Source: Bacilli bacterium (lineage in GTDB: Bacteria; Bacillota_I; Bacilli_A; RFN20; CAG-288). From it: DNA of 64,000 bases. The position numbers and the translations under genes were made by a program. A model generated the notes under the pieces. The model had not been told where the DNA came from. It searched no databases and saw only the letters and a program-made list of their open reading frames with translations. Shown in pieces: positions 9,365-19,516 of the stretch; position 1 is the first letter of the stretch, and every line of letters begins with the position of its first letter. Location: positions 812,931-876,930 of the forward strand of contig JALCLG010000001.1 of NCBI GenBank assembly GCA_022647725.1, read 5' to 3'.

Positions 9365-11563
9365 TTAGAAAGAAATCGAATAAGAACATTTCTTCCCGTT
9401 ATCGAAGGTTGTCTTGTTGGGGAACTGAGCGGAATAGTCACTGAGAGTAAAGGTATCGCCACTACCAAAGAGGGATGCGGCTGAGGTGACATTGGTATCG
9501 GAAAGGACCCGCTTATCAGCGGAAATCCAGCGGATCTCATCATACTTGTTAAAGGACGAAGGGGCACCATAGAGCTTTTCCTCGTCGTAGCTGCCGGCTT
9601 CGGAATTGTTGATGAAACGGATCACGCCGTCCGCGGTCGTCAAGATATCGTCCGGATCGGCAAACATCGTCAGAACGATATTGCTGTCGTAGTAGGCCAG
9701 TCGGTTATCGACGTGATAGAGCCGTCCGCCGGTGCCATTCAGGGCACTCATATAGTAGCAGTCATACCCTTGGGCATTCAGGCCTTGGTTGGTGAAGTAG
9801 TCGGCTACCAGATATTCATCAAACGGATTGAAGATGACCTTGCCATTAGCATCTTTGCTGTATTTCTTATCATCGTAGCCATAGATGATCATCGTGTTGG
9901 GCCACTGACAGGACTTGATGGTGATGGTTGCATTGCCATAGACAATGTAAGGCTTGACCCAGCCATAGATCAGCTTCGTGTAAGGGTTATGGTCGTTGAT
10001 GTTGTTCGACATCATATCGACTTTGCCAACGGCATCATAGCCACTCTGAGAATAGGAATAGTAATCCATAACACCCAGCATATGGCCGGTTTCATGAATG
10101 ACGACGTGAGCATCACAGGCGGAGTTGGTATGTGTACCCGAGCTGGCGAACTTATCGTTAAGGAAGTTCAGACCGGCCCAGCCGAAATTATTGACGACCG
10201 GGTTGTCGACATCGGCTTTGTTGCCGGTGGTAGTGTTATAAGCCCAGAATTCGGTGCTGGAATCAATGGCGTGGAGATAGATCAGCCACATGCCGTCAAT
10301 CATGCCGTTCTTGTCGCTATCAAACTGAGTCAAGTCATAGCCGGCGGTTTCACTGGCCCATTTGGCAGCAGCCACCGCCAAATCATCAACCGTTCCCGAT
10401 GTGTAACTGGAGGGTGTCTTGAATTCCGAGGAAACCTCGCCCGGATAGAAGTAATCGGTGACGGCACCGGTGAAATCCAGAGCACCGTAACTGGCTTTGT
10501 AGTAATAGGAATGGAGCGACTCATAATGCAGGTCGCTGCTCTTACCAAAGAAGGCTTTGCTGATGAGATTGTAGTTTTCCTCGGTTGCCGAAGCCTCATC
10601 GCCAGGGATGACGACCGGAACAATCAATAACGGAACCTTGCCGGTCTGAGGGGTATTGTGCCAGTTCTGGACGTTTTTGTTGCCATAGTCCGCAATGGTA
10701 TAAGGCATTGAAATCTGGTCCGGTGAGTAGTATTCATCCGTTTTTCCGGCCGTGCCGGTCACCGAATTGGTAGCCTTCAAGGTGATGGTGGTATCATCCC
10801 TGCTGAACGTGATGGTGTCATCGGTAAAGGTCTCCGGACCGGTGGAACCGGACCGGACAAAGATTGAGAACGTGGCCGTCAGTGTCTTTTTGTCGGATAA
10901 GGCATACGAAACGGAAACGGTCTGAGAACCGGACGTCGAGAAGACGGTAGCCCTCGATAAGGCGTCGCCGTCAGCATTGCTATAGGTGACTTTATCCGTC
11001 ACCACTTCATTCCGGAGCTGTTTCTTGCCATCAGCATCGACATAGGAGGTCTTTAAGAGAACAACCATGCCTGACGGATCGAAGGCATCGCCTTTGGAAT
11101 AGGTTTTCTTGGTCGGCAGAGCCGAGATGGCCAGGGACTGATTGAAGTTCGTCGATTCCCAGATGGTGACGGTGAAAGTCTTTGGGGTTAAATCACCAAG
11201 GGAGACGCCCATCTTATATTTTCCGGCATCCCGGGTAATCATCTCTTTATCAACAGCCACTTTTCCGGTATCGACCCAATAAATGGAATAGTCTGTCGTA
11301 TCTTTGAGGACGTCTCCCGTCTTGATCTGAACCTTCAGATCCGAAAGATCCAACAAATCGTACTGGGAATAATCCTGGACGGGGGCTTGAGCAATGACAA
11401 TCTCCGATGCCGTTACGGACGTGGAGACAGAGGAATCCGAGGAACTGGTGCTACCGGAAATCGGTGAAGCAGAATCACTTTGCTTTGGACCCACCAAAGA
11501 TTGACAGGAAACAAGCGAAAAAATGGCGGTACTAAGAATCAGGATATGTATTTTTTTATTCAT
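9365..11563 (-). CDS. M6-family (immune inhibitor A-like) metalloprotease lipoprotein
   Basis: ATG at 11563 follows AAAGGAGG at good spacing. The protein begins MNKKIHILILST and has a lipobox LVSC, so it should be lipidated and surface-anchored. A Ser/Thr-rich linker and Ig-like repeats near residues 50-270 precede the catalytic domain. The zinc motif HETGHMLGVMD matches HExxHxxGxxD of M6 peptidases. About 732 residues is within the usual range. It would cleave extracellular proteins; substrates are unknown. It lies between the broken sensor kinase and the perR-katA remnant and is transcribed toward the kinase. The gene looks intact. Confidence 0.88.
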   Translation of the reverse strand: MNKKIHILILSTAIFSLVSCQSLVGPKQSDSASPISGSTSSSDSSVSTSVTASEIVIAQAPVQDYSQYDLLDLSDLKVQIKTGDVLKDTTDYSIYWVDTGKVAVDKEMITRDAGKYKMGVSLGDLTPKTFTVTIWESTNFNQSLAISALPTKKTYSKGDAFDPSGMVVLLKTSYVDADGKKQLRNEVVTDKVTYSNADGDALSRATVFSTSGSQTVSVSYALSDKKTLTATFSIFVRSGSTGPETFTDDTITFSRDDTTITLKATNSVTGTAGKTDEYYSPDQISMPYTIADYGNKNVQNWHNTPQTGKVPLLIVPVVIPGDEASATEENYNLISKAFFGKSSDLHYESLHSYYYKASYGALDFTGAVTDYFYPGEVSSEFKTPSSYTSGTVDDLAVAAAKWASETAGYDLTQFDSDKNGMIDGMWLIYLHAIDSSTEFWAYNTTTGNKADVDNPVVNNFGWAGLNFLNDKFASSGTHTNSACDAHVVIHETGHMLGVMDYYSYSQSGYDAVGKVDMMSNNINDHNPYTKLIYGWVKPYIVYGNATITIKSCQWPNTMIIYGYDDKKYSKDANGKVIFNPFDEYLVADYFTNQGLNAQGYDCYYMSALNGTGGRLYHVDNRLAYYDSNIVLTMFADPDDILTTADGVIRFINNSEAGSYDEEKLYGAPSSFNKYDEIRWISADKRVLSDTNVTSAASLFGSGDTFTLSDYSAQFPNKTTFDNGKKCSYSISF

Positions 11564-11681
11564 CGGGTTTCCTCCTTTGAAAAAGGAATCTATATTATAA
11601 AACAACAAGCCCTCTTTTTTTAATTTCCGCAAAGAAGATGCGTTGTTCTTGATACGTGAGGAAGGATGTGCTAACCTTTTA

Positions 11682-12119
11682 ATGAAAATGATTTCCAATA
11701 AAAGCACGAGAGAGACCCAGCAAAAAGGTTTTGTCGAAGACTACCTGAGAAACCACTATAACCACCCCACTGCTCAGGATGTTTATCAGGCTGCCAGGAA
11801 AAGCGGCCTGTCCTTGGGTTTGACCACCGCTTATCGGATCTTAGAAGGGTTGGTGTCACAGAAGAAAGTGGTTACCATCAAGACCGGCGGGAAGATTCAC
11901 TATGACTGGATTCGGAACGACCACTACCATTTTGTCTGTGATGACTGCGGCAAGATCATCGATTTAACTGAAGATAAGGAACTGTTTGATACGATTGCCA
12001 AGCAACATGATTTCGAGATTGTCAGTCTTCAGTGCGTGATCCTTCACGGCCTCTCAACCGTGAGGTCATTCCTGAACGGCGGATGCATGCCAAAGGCTGG
12101 GGCGCCTATGGCTATCTGA
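11682..12119 (+). pseudogene. perR: PerR/Fur-family regulator, C-terminus deleted
   Basis: The protein starts MKMISNKSTRETQQKGF and carries a Fur winged helix (HPTAQDVYQAARK, GLTTAYRILEGL), metal ligands HYHFVCDDCGKIID with the first CxxC, and then runs into the expected [15 protein letters not shown]. At that point, where the second structural CxxC (usually LYGxCxxC) should follow, the sequence switches to catalase coding sequence read in another frame, giving an unrelated tail. The structural zinc site would be incomplete, so function is doubtful. The symbol is based on adjacency to a catalase gene and family features; Fur or Zur cannot be fully excluded. Confidence 0.75.
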
Positions 12120-13438
12120 AGATTACGAAAGACATCAGTCAGTATACCTATGCTTCCTGTCTGCAGAAAGGCGAGAAGACGGACTGCTTTGTCCGGCTGT
12201 CTACCATTGCCGGCGAACGGGGCGCTGCCGATACGGAGCGCGACATCCGTGGCTGCGCGATTAAGCTCTATACGAAAGATGGCAACTGGGATATTGTCGG
12301 TAACAATACACCGGTTTTCTTCTTAAGAGATGTTCATAACTTTGTCGGGCTTAACCGGGCTGTCAAACGGGATCCGGAGACCGGACTTCACGATGCTAAC
12401 AACACCTGGGATTTCTGGACCATGCTTCCGGAAGCCTTCCATCAGGTGACCATCACCATGTCAGACCGCGGCATTCCGGCAACCTTACGGAATATGGATA
12501 TGTTCGGTGAACACACCTTCTCTCTGATCAACAAACAAGGCAAGCGTGTCTGGGTGAAGTTCCACTTCAAGACGGAGCAGGGCATCAAGTGCCTGACGGA
12601 TCAGGAAGCGGAGAAGATTGCCGGCATGGACCGCGACTATCATGGCCGGGATCTGCATGATGCCATCGCCCGGGGCGACTATCCGAAATGGAAGTTCTAT
12701 ATTCAGGTGATGACGGAAGAACAGGCGGAGAAGATGCCCTATAATCCGTTTGATATCACCAAGGTCTGGTACCACAAGGACTTCCCGCTGATTGAAGTGG
12801 GTGAATTGGTCCTGAACCGCAATCCGGAGAACTACTTTGCCGAGGTCGAACAGGCTGGCTTCACGCCGGCTCATGTCGTTCCTGGCATCGGCTTCTCGCC
12901 GGATAAGTTCCTGCAGGGCCGTCTCTTCTCCTATGGCGATGCTCAGCGTTATCGTCTTGGCGTCAACTACAATGAGATTCCGGTCAACCGCCCGCATGTG
13001 CCGGTCAATGACAATTCCCGTGATGGTTATATGCGAACCGATGGCGATTTCGGCGGCGACAGAGGTTATACCCCTAACAGTGCCGGTCAGTGGTTTGTGA
13101 CACCGGAAGTCGCCGAGCCTCCGTTACCGTTAAACGGCGCGGTCTGGCGTTATGATCCGAAAGACGATCCGACCGATCATCCGTTCGAACAGGGTGGCAA
13201 GCTCTATCGGCTGATGGATGAAGCCCACAAGAAGCTCTTGATCGAGAATACGGCGAGAGCCATGACGGGCGTCCGTGAGAATATCCGTTACCGGCATGCC
13301 ACGCATTGCTATCTTGCCGATGTGGATTACGGCACCCGGATGACGAAAGCCTTGGGTCTGGATCTGAAGACCGTCAAGAAGTACGCGAAGCTTTCCAATA
13401 AAGAGCTTAACGTCGTGACGGCCGACAAACTCGACTGA
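12032..13438 (+). pseudogene. katA: Clade-3-like monofunctional catalase, N-terminus deleted
   Basis: Homology begins abruptly at [19 protein letters not shown], about 50-60 residues into a normal catalase. Catalytic His (MHAKG), Asn ([12 protein letters not shown]) and the heme-ligand Tyr region ([12 protein letters not shown]) are present, and the rest of the chain is intact to TGA. The only in-frame start is a GTG inside perR, without a ribosome-binding site of its own. The missing N-terminal arm normally contributes to tetramer assembly, so activity is uncertain. The junction near 12050 fuses perR to katA and removes the intergenic promoter. A terminator follows at 13493. Confidence 0.8.
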
Positions 13439-13492
13439 TTCTGTCGATTGACTGATAAGAGGGGCTGCCCCAGAACCTAAGCATGAAAACTT

Positions 13493-13513
13493 AGAGGCGG
13501 GCAACCTCTTTTT
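13493..13513 (+). terminator. Rho-independent terminator after katA
   Basis: AGAGG/CCTCT stem with a 7-nt loop followed by a run of T. It competes with an alternative longer hairpin (13501-13530). Confidence 0.5.
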
Positions 13514-13723
13514 CATCCCAATGAGGTTGCAATGAAAGAAGAAATGATGGGGCTGACTTCGAATTTTCAACTTGTTCTCTTTTGGAACAGGCTCAAAGCA
13601 TAGTTATCTTTTAAAAAGCATGTTTTTCTATCCGTTTTTAAACAAAAATCAAAAGTTTTTGGAAAGGCAATGTTCAAAAAATGCACTTTGCTTATTTAAC
13701 ACTGTTCAAGGAATGTCTTTTGC

Positions 13724-13752
13724 TTGCAAGCCAATAGGGGCGGTCTCATAAT
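13724..13752 (+). promoter_or_regulatory. Promoter of the ABC exporter operon, close to the start codon
   Basis: TTGCAA, 17-bp spacer, CATAAT, then only 9 nt to ATG 13762. No Shine-Dalgarno fits in that space, so the transcript is probably leaderless or nearly so. Confidence 0.5.
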
Positions 13753-13761
13753 AATGGTGCG

Positions 13762-15540
13762 ATGAAAACAACGATCAAAACCGTCAGGCATCCCGAAAAG
13801 CTCTGGTCTTTCTTCAAAAGCCAGTTAGGAATCCTGATTCTCATCACTCTCAGCGGACTGTTGTATAACTTTGGCATGCTGGCCAACCCTATTTTCCAGG
13901 GTCGGCTGATCGATGCCGTCAATCAGGATGCCTATCAGAAAGATCCGTCGCAGATCCTGATGCTGCTTCTTTATTATGTCATCGCCATTGCCGCCGTACA
14001 GACAGTCCGAGCCATCAAACGGTATTATGTGCGACGTTTTGCTTATGTGGTGACGGCCAGCATGCGACGGAACATCTATAACAATCTCTTGCATGAGACC
14101 AGTCAGGAACTGAAAAGCCAGAATATCGGCACACTGATTTCCCGGGCTGTTTCCGATACTTCCAATGCCGTAGAGGGAATGCGTAAGCTGACGACCGAGA
14201 TCTTCGATACGGTCGTTCTCTTCATCTTCTATATCGTCTATCTTTTCCTCTTTGATGCCACGATTACGGCACTTTCGCTCATCTCCGTTGCCGTGGCTGT
14301 CGTCTTGTCCTTTGTTTTCCGGAGACTGATCTTCAATGCTTCCGTCAAAGCCCGGAAGAGCAATTCCCAGCTTTCCGGACAGACGTTCGATCTCTTTGAC
14401 CACGCCCTGACCTATCGGGTCTATGGCCGGGATGAGGATAACCTGAAGACCTATGACAAGACCCTAGGGGATTATGAGAAGTACAACCGTATTGCTACCG
14501 TTTTGACGGATACGATGATTCCGGCAGCCCAGACGGTTGCCCTGTTAGGACTGATTCCGCTGATTTATCTTGGCAGCGGCTATGTGATCTCTCAGCGTCC
14601 TTTGGCTTTTGCTCCCATCGGTTTAGGAGAGACCACCTGGACGATCGGTATCTTCTCCACCTATCTGTCCACCTTTGTCCTGATGGCCAAGAAGGCCAGC
14701 CATACGGCCAAGCTTTTCTCCTCGATTGAAAACGGTCTGGCTTCCTGGAAACGGATCCAGCCTTTCATGAAGGAGTATCAGGACTACCCTTACGGAACCA
14801 AAGAAGACCAAGAGGCGACGCTGTCCTTGAAGGACTTCTCCGTCACGGTGGATCAGCGGACGCTGATTTCCTCATTGAATCTGGAAGCCAGACAGGGTCA
14901 GATCATCGGCATCACCGGCCCGATTGCCAGCGGCAAATCGGTCCTAGGCAAAGCCTTGTTAGGTTTGCTTCCGTATCAGGGAAGCGCCACGATGTTTGGC
15001 AAGGAGATCTCGTCCTATTCCCCGGCAGACACCCATTCCCGGATTGGCTATATGCCGCATCAGGCCAGTCTTTTCACCGAGTCCTTGGCTGATAATATTG
15101 CTTTAGGTGAAGACAAAGCCGTCCTTCCTTATCTTGAAAAAGTTGATTTCATGACGGATATGGAATCCATGCCGGATAAAGAGAAGACCATTGTCGGCAA
15201 CGAAGGTGTCAAATTAAGCGGCGGACAGCAGGAGAGAATCGCCTTGGCCAGAACGTTCTACCACGGCAAGAAGATCCTGATCCTGGATGATCCGTTTGCC
15301 AGCGTCGATGTCCTGACGGAACGGAAGATCTTAGCCAATCTCCGTGAGGAGACGAAGGCGTCGCTGGTGCTTTTTGTCTCGCACCGGCTGACAGCTTTCC
15401 CTGACTTGGATCAGATCATCGTTTTGGACGGACAGGGCGGAACGCAGGTCGGCACCCACGAAGAACTCTTAGCCAGCTCTCCTACGTATCAGTCTCTCTG
15501 GGCTTTGCAGGTGAATGCCAACGAGGTGAGCCATGCCTAA
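13762..15540 (+). CDS. Multidrug-type ABC exporter half-transporter A
   Basis: A 592-residue protein with an N-terminal six-helix exporter domain (about residues 15-320) and a C-terminal ATPase. Walker A is GPIASGKS, signature LSGGQQERIALAR, Walker B ILILDDPFASVD and H-loop FVSHRL. The Walker B is followed by Asp rather than the catalytic Glu, typical of a degenerate site in heterodimeric exporters such as LmrCD/EfrAB. The partner gene overlaps its 3' end by 8 bp. Substrate is unknown; drugs or lipids are usual for the family. Confidence 0.88.
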   Translation: MKTTIKTVRHPEKLWSFFKSQLGILILITLSGLLYNFGMLANPIFQGRLIDAVNQDAYQKDPSQILMLLLYYVIAIAAVQTVRAIKRYYVRRFAYVVTASMRRNIYNNLLHETSQELKSQNIGTLISRAVSDTSNAVEGMRKLTTEIFDTVVLFIFYIVYLFLFDATITALSLISVAVAVVLSFVFRRLIFNASVKARKSNSQLSGQTFDLFDHALTYRVYGRDEDNLKTYDKTLGDYEKYNRIATVLTDTMIPAAQTVALLGLIPLIYLGSGYVISQRPLAFAPIGLGETTWTIGIFSTYLSTFVLMAKKASHTAKLFSSIENGLASWKRIQPFMKEYQDYPYGTKEDQEATLSLKDFSVTVDQRTLISSLNLEARQGQIIGITGPIASGKSVLGKALLGLLPYQGSATMFGKEISSYSPADTHSRIGYMPHQASLFTESLADNIALGEDKAVLPYLEKVDFMTDMESMPDKEKTIVGNEGVKLSGGQQERIALARTFYHGKKILILDDPFASVDVLTERKILANLREETKASLVLFVSHRLTAFPDLDQIIVLDGQGGTQVGTHEELLASSPTYQSLWALQVNANEVSHA

Positions 15541-17245
15541 ATTCAATGCCCGGAAATTCCTGTTATCGTATCTGAAGCATCACGTCTTCTCGACGATCCT
15601 TTTGGTGTTGTCGGTTATTCTGGTCTCCTTATCCGCGTTGGCTCCAGCCCTGATCTTACGACAGATCATCGATCAGTTCATTTCTCCTGCCTTAACCAAC
15701 CATACGGATTTAGATCAGAAAAACCTGATTCTTTATACCTGCCTCTACTGCGGCTCCTATGTGCTGGTAGGACTAGTGACGTTCTTCGAGAACTACATGG
15801 TGGACTGGATCGGTCAGAAGATGATCCACGAGCTCAGGTATCAGATGATTGAGAAGTCGCACCGGCTGACATCTTCCTATTTCCGTCATAACGGCACCGG
15901 CGTGATGGTAAGCCGGGTGATGGATGATGTCTCTTCCATTGAGACCTTGTTCTCCGATGGCTTGGTCTCCATGATTGTGTCCGTCTTCGAGATTGTCTTC
16001 ATTCTGGTGACGGTCTTTATCTTCAGCTGGCTGTTAGGCCTTATTGTTTTAGCGATGATTCCGATCGTCTATGCCATCACCCGTTACTTCCAGAAAGGAA
16101 CCCTCCGCAATCAGATTGCCAGCCGTAAGATCAAGAATGCCGAGACCAATAATCTCTCCGAATCCATCGATAATATCGTGGTTCTGGATAATCTAGAAAA
16201 GAAACCCTATCGGGAAAAGCTCTTTGTCGATCTGGAGAAGCAGGATATGAAGGTCTCCGACAAAACGGCCATCTACGATTCCATCTTCTCGCCGATCATC
16301 ATGATGATCCGCTCGCTGGTGATTGCTTTGGTGACATATCTTGTCGTGGTCTCCTTAGCCAAGGGGACGGCCCTTGCCGGACTATCGACCGGTACGTTTG
16401 CGGCCGCCTTAGGCCTGATCTCGGATGTCTTCCAGCCGATTCAGGATCTCGGTCAGGAGCTGGAGGTCATGCAAGAGGGTGTTTCCGGCATCCGCCGGGT
16501 CGATGACTATATGTCGCAGCCGGAGATTGCGGATCAGGATCCCAGTCTGACAGCCGAAGCCATTGTTGCTAACCCGAGTGAGATGATTCTTTCCGCCAAG
16601 GACATGTCCTTCCATTACGATGACGGCACGGAACTCATCTTCGACCACGCCAACTTCAGCATCCGCAAACTCGACAAGGTCTCTCTGATCGGTCGGACCG
16701 GTGTCGGCAAAACAACCTTGTTCAGGCTGATTCTAGGGATTTTGAAGCCGACAGAAGGCTCGTTGCAGGTTAACGGCATCGATACCTATAAGATTCCGGA
16801 CAAGGAAAAGAAGAAGATCTTCGGCTATGTCGAGCAGGGCTTCCAATCGATCCCGGGAACCGTGGCTGATCAGATTACCTTAAAAGATCCGTCCATCACC
16901 CTGGACCAGGTCAAGAGTGCGATGGCACAGAGCTTCTTGAATGACTATGTCCTGACATCCATTGATGGCGGCTATGACGCCCCGTTCAAGGAAGAGGACT
17001 TCTCCCAGGGACAGCTGCAGCTGCTCGGCTTAGCCCGGGCGCTGGTGTTTGATCCGAAGATTCTGCTTCTGGATGAGATCTCCGCCAATCTCGACAGCGA
17101 AACAGAAAAGCAGCTCATCGCTGCCTTGGCCGGCGCCTCCGAAAAGAGGACGGTGCTTTCGATTTCGCATCGTCTTTCCGATCAGTTGGGATTCAAGACC
17201 ATCGTTGAGGTCCGGCAGGGCCAGGCCAGCGAGAAGTCTGCTTAA
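15533..17245 (+). CDS. Multidrug-type ABC exporter half-transporter B
   Basis: A 570-residue membrane-ATPase fusion. Six membrane helices lie in the first 320 residues. The ATPase has Walker A GRTGVGKTT, signature FSQGQLQLLGLARAL (SQGQ instead of SGGQ), Walker B ILLLDEISANLD with the catalytic Glu, and SHRL. It therefore supplies the competent catalytic Glu that the overlapping upstream partner lacks, supporting an asymmetric heterodimer. Its start lies inside the end of the previous gene (8-bp overlap), so translation is coupled. Confidence 0.88.
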   Translation: MPKFNARKFLLSYLKHHVFSTILLVLSVILVSLSALAPALILRQIIDQFISPALTNHTDLDQKNLILYTCLYCGSYVLVGLVTFFENYMVDWIGQKMIHELRYQMIEKSHRLTSSYFRHNGTGVMVSRVMDDVSSIETLFSDGLVSMIVSVFEIVFILVTVFIFSWLLGLIVLAMIPIVYAITRYFQKGTLRNQIASRKIKNAETNNLSESIDNIVVLDNLEKKPYREKLFVDLEKQDMKVSDKTAIYDSIFSPIIMMIRSLVIALVTYLVVVSLAKGTALAGLSTGTFAAALGLISDVFQPIQDLGQELEVMQEGVSGIRRVDDYMSQPEIADQDPSLTAEAIVANPSEMILSAKDMSFHYDDGTELIFDHANFSIRKLDKVSLIGRTGVGKTTLFRLILGILKPTEGSLQVNGIDTYKIPDKEKKKIFGYVEQGFQSIPGTVADQITLKDPSITLDQVKSAMAQSFLNDYVLTSIDGGYDAPFKEEDFSQGQLQLLGLARALVFDPKILLLDEISANLDSETEKQLIAALAGASEKRTVLSISHRLSDQLGFKTIVEVRQGQASEKSA

Positions 17246-17253
17246 TATCCGTT

Positions 17254-18222
17254 TTAACGAAGCGTCTCGACTTGTTTGCGGTGGGTGTCATTGTCAGGTT
17301 CGATGATGACATACACATCTTTGAGATCGTCAAAATCCTTGAACAGCTGTGCTCGGATGGCATCGCTAAGATGGTCTGCTTCTTCCAAGGTCTGACTGAC
17401 CGGAGCCAAGACAAAGATATCCAGATAGAACTTTTCCTGATAGATACGGCTGCGGATCAGCTTTACCTGGGTTTCTGGAACGACATGATAAAGCGAGGCT
17501 TTGACGGCCTTCAGCTTCTCATCATCAATGGCGTGGTCGGTCAGTTCATGGGCGGCCTTTTTGAAGACTTCCAGTCCGATCATGAAGACCATGATGACAA
17601 TCGGGAGGGAGAAGATCGGATCCAGATAGTTGTTATCCGGAAGCCAGAAACAGCCACAGAGGGCAATAATGGCAGCCACGGAGGACAAGGCATCAATCCG
17701 CTGATGCCAGGCATCGGCCTTCATGGCGGTGGAATGAGCCTTCTTGGCTCCGTTGAGGGTGATCCAGAACATGGCTTCCTTTAAGACGACGCCGGCAATG
17801 GATAAGGACATCGAGACCCACCACTCAGTGGATAAGGCAGCCGCCTGCTTCGAGGCTTCGCCTTGTGCGAGAGCAACGATATCCTGGATGGTTTCCGTCA
17901 GGATGGTGCCTGCCGTGACAAAGAGGATGACGGCTAAGACGACACAGCAGATTGAGGACCAGCGTTCGCGGCCGTAATTATATTTATTGTTTTTCTTGCC
18001 GGAAGCAATCCAGACGGAGATGACCGCAATCAGGGTGGTTAAGATATCGCCCGTACCATGGACACCATCGGAAAAGACGGCCGAATATCCAAAGAGTTTA
18101 CCGACCACCATCTTGGAGACACCTAAGAGAAGATTGAGGACAACGGTGACGGCACCGATAATGGTTGCCGTTTTGACAGAGGACTGATACTTCTCATCGA
18201 TTTCAATCGTTTTATTTCTCAT
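17254..18222 (-). CDS. Cation diffusion facilitator (CDF) metal exporter
   Basis: A 322-residue protein with six membrane segments in the first 215 residues and a C-terminal ferredoxin-like cytoplasmic domain. The transport site is built from SDGVHGTGD in TM2 and HQRID in TM5 (HxxxD). Members export Zn, Mn, Fe or Cd by proton antiport; the metal cannot be chosen from sequence alone. It is the last gene of a minus-strand run, overlapping the end of thiN by 11 bp. It ends 9 bp from the convergent ABC gene with no obvious terminator between them. Confidence 0.87.
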   Translation of the reverse strand: MRNKTIEIDEKYQSSVKTATIIGAVTVVLNLLLGVSKMVVGKLFGYSAVFSDGVHGTGDILTTLIAVISVWIASGKKNNKYNYGRERWSSICCVVLAVILFVTAGTILTETIQDIVALAQGEASKQAAALSTEWWVSMSLSIAGVVLKEAMFWITLNGAKKAHSTAMKADAWHQRIDALSSVAAIIALCGCFWLPDNNYLDPIFSLPIVIMVFMIGLEVFKKAAHELTDHAIDDEKLKAVKASLYHVVPETQVKLIRSRIYQEKFYLDIFVLAPVSQTLEEADHLSDAIRAQLFKDFDDLKDVYVIIEPDNDTHRKQVETLR

Positions 18223-18880
18223 TCAGACTGCTCCTCGGGGCCACGATCAAGAGACGTCCGTTTTCCACCGAGACGGTGGCTGGATGGGGGTTCTGCGGAA
18301 TGAATTCGTTCGAGACTCCCAAAGGGACGGAATTACTGAGCTCCTGATGGTCCAATGTATACTTGAGGTTGGTTTCACTCACCCCCAAAGCCTTACCATT
18401 ATAACTGAAAACCGATAAACGGCCAGTACTATTTGGTTTGAAAGTGAGGGATTCATTCTCCAGGATGAAGGCAACATTCTCATTGTCGGGCGTATAGAGA
18501 TAGCCTTGGATGCCTTGGTCTTTCAGATAGGAGAGAATCTGGATGTTGCCGATGGTGTGGTCTAGTTTCTGACCCAGGCAACCATACAGCTCAATCCGGG
18601 TGACCCCGTGATCCAGAGCATATTTGACGGCCCAGAAGACATCGGTATCATCCTTGATGGGGTTCAGTTTGATGATCATCCCCGGATTCCTGATGACGCT
18701 CTGATCCAAGGTATCGAAGTCGCCGACCAGAAGATCGGGTTCGATCTTGGCTTTCAGGAAATGGAGATAGCCACTGTCGCAGGCAATCGTAAAGAGGGAT
18801 TCTTTCAGTTTCGGAAGGAAACTGACATCCAAAACAGAAGAGCCTCCGAAGATAGCGACGGTCTGAGTCATTTCTCTCAT
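18212..18880 (-). CDS. thiN: Thiamine pyrophosphokinase
   Basis: A 222-residue protein with the thiamine pyrophosphokinase layout: ACDSG near residue 35, LLVGDFDTLD near 52, KDDTDVFWAVKYA near 75 and the GCLGQKLDHTIGN segment, which position ATP, Mg and thiamine. It makes thiamine diphosphate from thiamine. The ATGA overlap with the upstream Sel1-like gene and the overlap with the CDF gene indicate a three-gene operon. In Bacillota thiN often sits beside rpe/rsgA, so this context is different. Confidence 0.87.
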   Translation of the reverse strand: MREMTQTVAIFGGSSVLDVSFLPKLKESLFTIACDSGYLHFLKAKIEPDLLVGDFDTLDQSVIRNPGMIIKLNPIKDDTDVFWAVKYALDHGVTRIELYGCLGQKLDHTIGNIQILSYLKDQGIQGYLYTPDNENVAFILENESLTFKPNSTGRLSVFSYNGKALGVSETNLKYTLDHQELSNSVPLGVSNEFIPQNPHPATVSVENGRLLIVAPRSSLNEK

Positions 18881-19431
18881 TCAATATACCCCATCACACT
18901 GTAACCGTTCTGCTTAGCCAGCTGAATGTCTTTCTTTTCCTGCTCGTAGTCACCCCGTTCGATATCGATCCTTATCATCCCGTCATAGCCTTCGTTGCGT
19001 TTCTTCTGGGCAGCCAAGGCATAATAATGATAAGCTTCCTCAACGTTCTTGGTAAAGGAGATGCCGTCATGGACAAGCCGGGCATACTCAAGATAGGCGA
19101 CCGGATAGGAGTAGAAGACGGACAGCCTCAGATATTTCCGTTTCTCGCTTTCGGTATTGCTGAGCAGATAAAGATAGTAATAGCCGATATAATTCTTCTC
19201 CTGAATGGCAAGCTTGGCTTGCTGGATGGCTTCGTCTCTGCCGATATGGAACGGAAAGAGAGACGGCTCAAGATAGCTTTTAGCCAGCGTCAGATGGTTC
19301 ATCCCTTCAAAGGCGTTGGAGGTCTTGAAGATGGTCTCGATATCCTGAACTTTCTCCAGACTGGAAAAAGGATCTACGGCAGCCCGCAGAAGATTCCGGA
19401 AGAGGTCTCGTTGTGTCAGTTTCTTTTCCAT
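18877..19431 (-). CDS. Sel1/TPR-like repeat protein
   Basis: A 184-residue soluble protein. Helical-repeat features occur near residues 110-145 (YARLVHDGISFTKNVEEAYH), resembling Sel1 repeats, which mediate protein contacts. No catalytic motif is visible. It is first in an operon with thiN and a CDF exporter. A TAAGAT-like -10 lies 8 nt before the ATG and no ribosome-binding site is seen, so it may be leaderless. Function is unknown. Confidence 0.6.
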   Translation of the reverse strand: MEKKLTQRDLFRNLLRAAVDPFSSLEKVQDIETIFKTSNAFEGMNHLTLAKSYLEPSLFPFHIGRDEAIQQAKLAIQEKNYIGYYYLYLLSNTESEKRKYLRLSVFYSYPVAYLEYARLVHDGISFTKNVEEAYHYYALAAQKKRNEGYDGMIRIDIERGDYEQEKKDIQLAKQNGYSVMGYIE

Positions 19432-19516
19432 CGGATACTATCTTACTCTAAATGATGGATTTCTTGAAAGGCAAGGAGATATTAAGGTAAAATAAGATAG
19501 CCTCGAATCGAAGGCA

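Larger units (their letters stand above)
13439..13761 (+). other. Structured katA-ABC intergenic region
   Basis: No gene is visible. The first 90 bp hold several short hairpins: GGGG-CTG-CCCC at 13461, CTAAG/CTTAG at 13477-13494, and GCAACCTC/GAGGTTGC at 13501-13530. The following stretch is AT-rich and ends in the promoter of the ABC gene. A known riboswitch class was not recognised. Confidence 0.5.

Noticed and set aside
9713-10630. 305-residue open frame opposite the M6 protease gene
   Set aside because: It mirrors the codon pattern of the protease gene, has no ribosome-binding site and no recognisable domain.
13439-13560. IS-element end (repeated GGGGCTG)
   Set aside because: The two GGGGCTG copies are direct, not inverted, and no transposase remnant or target duplication is visible; hairpins explain the region better.
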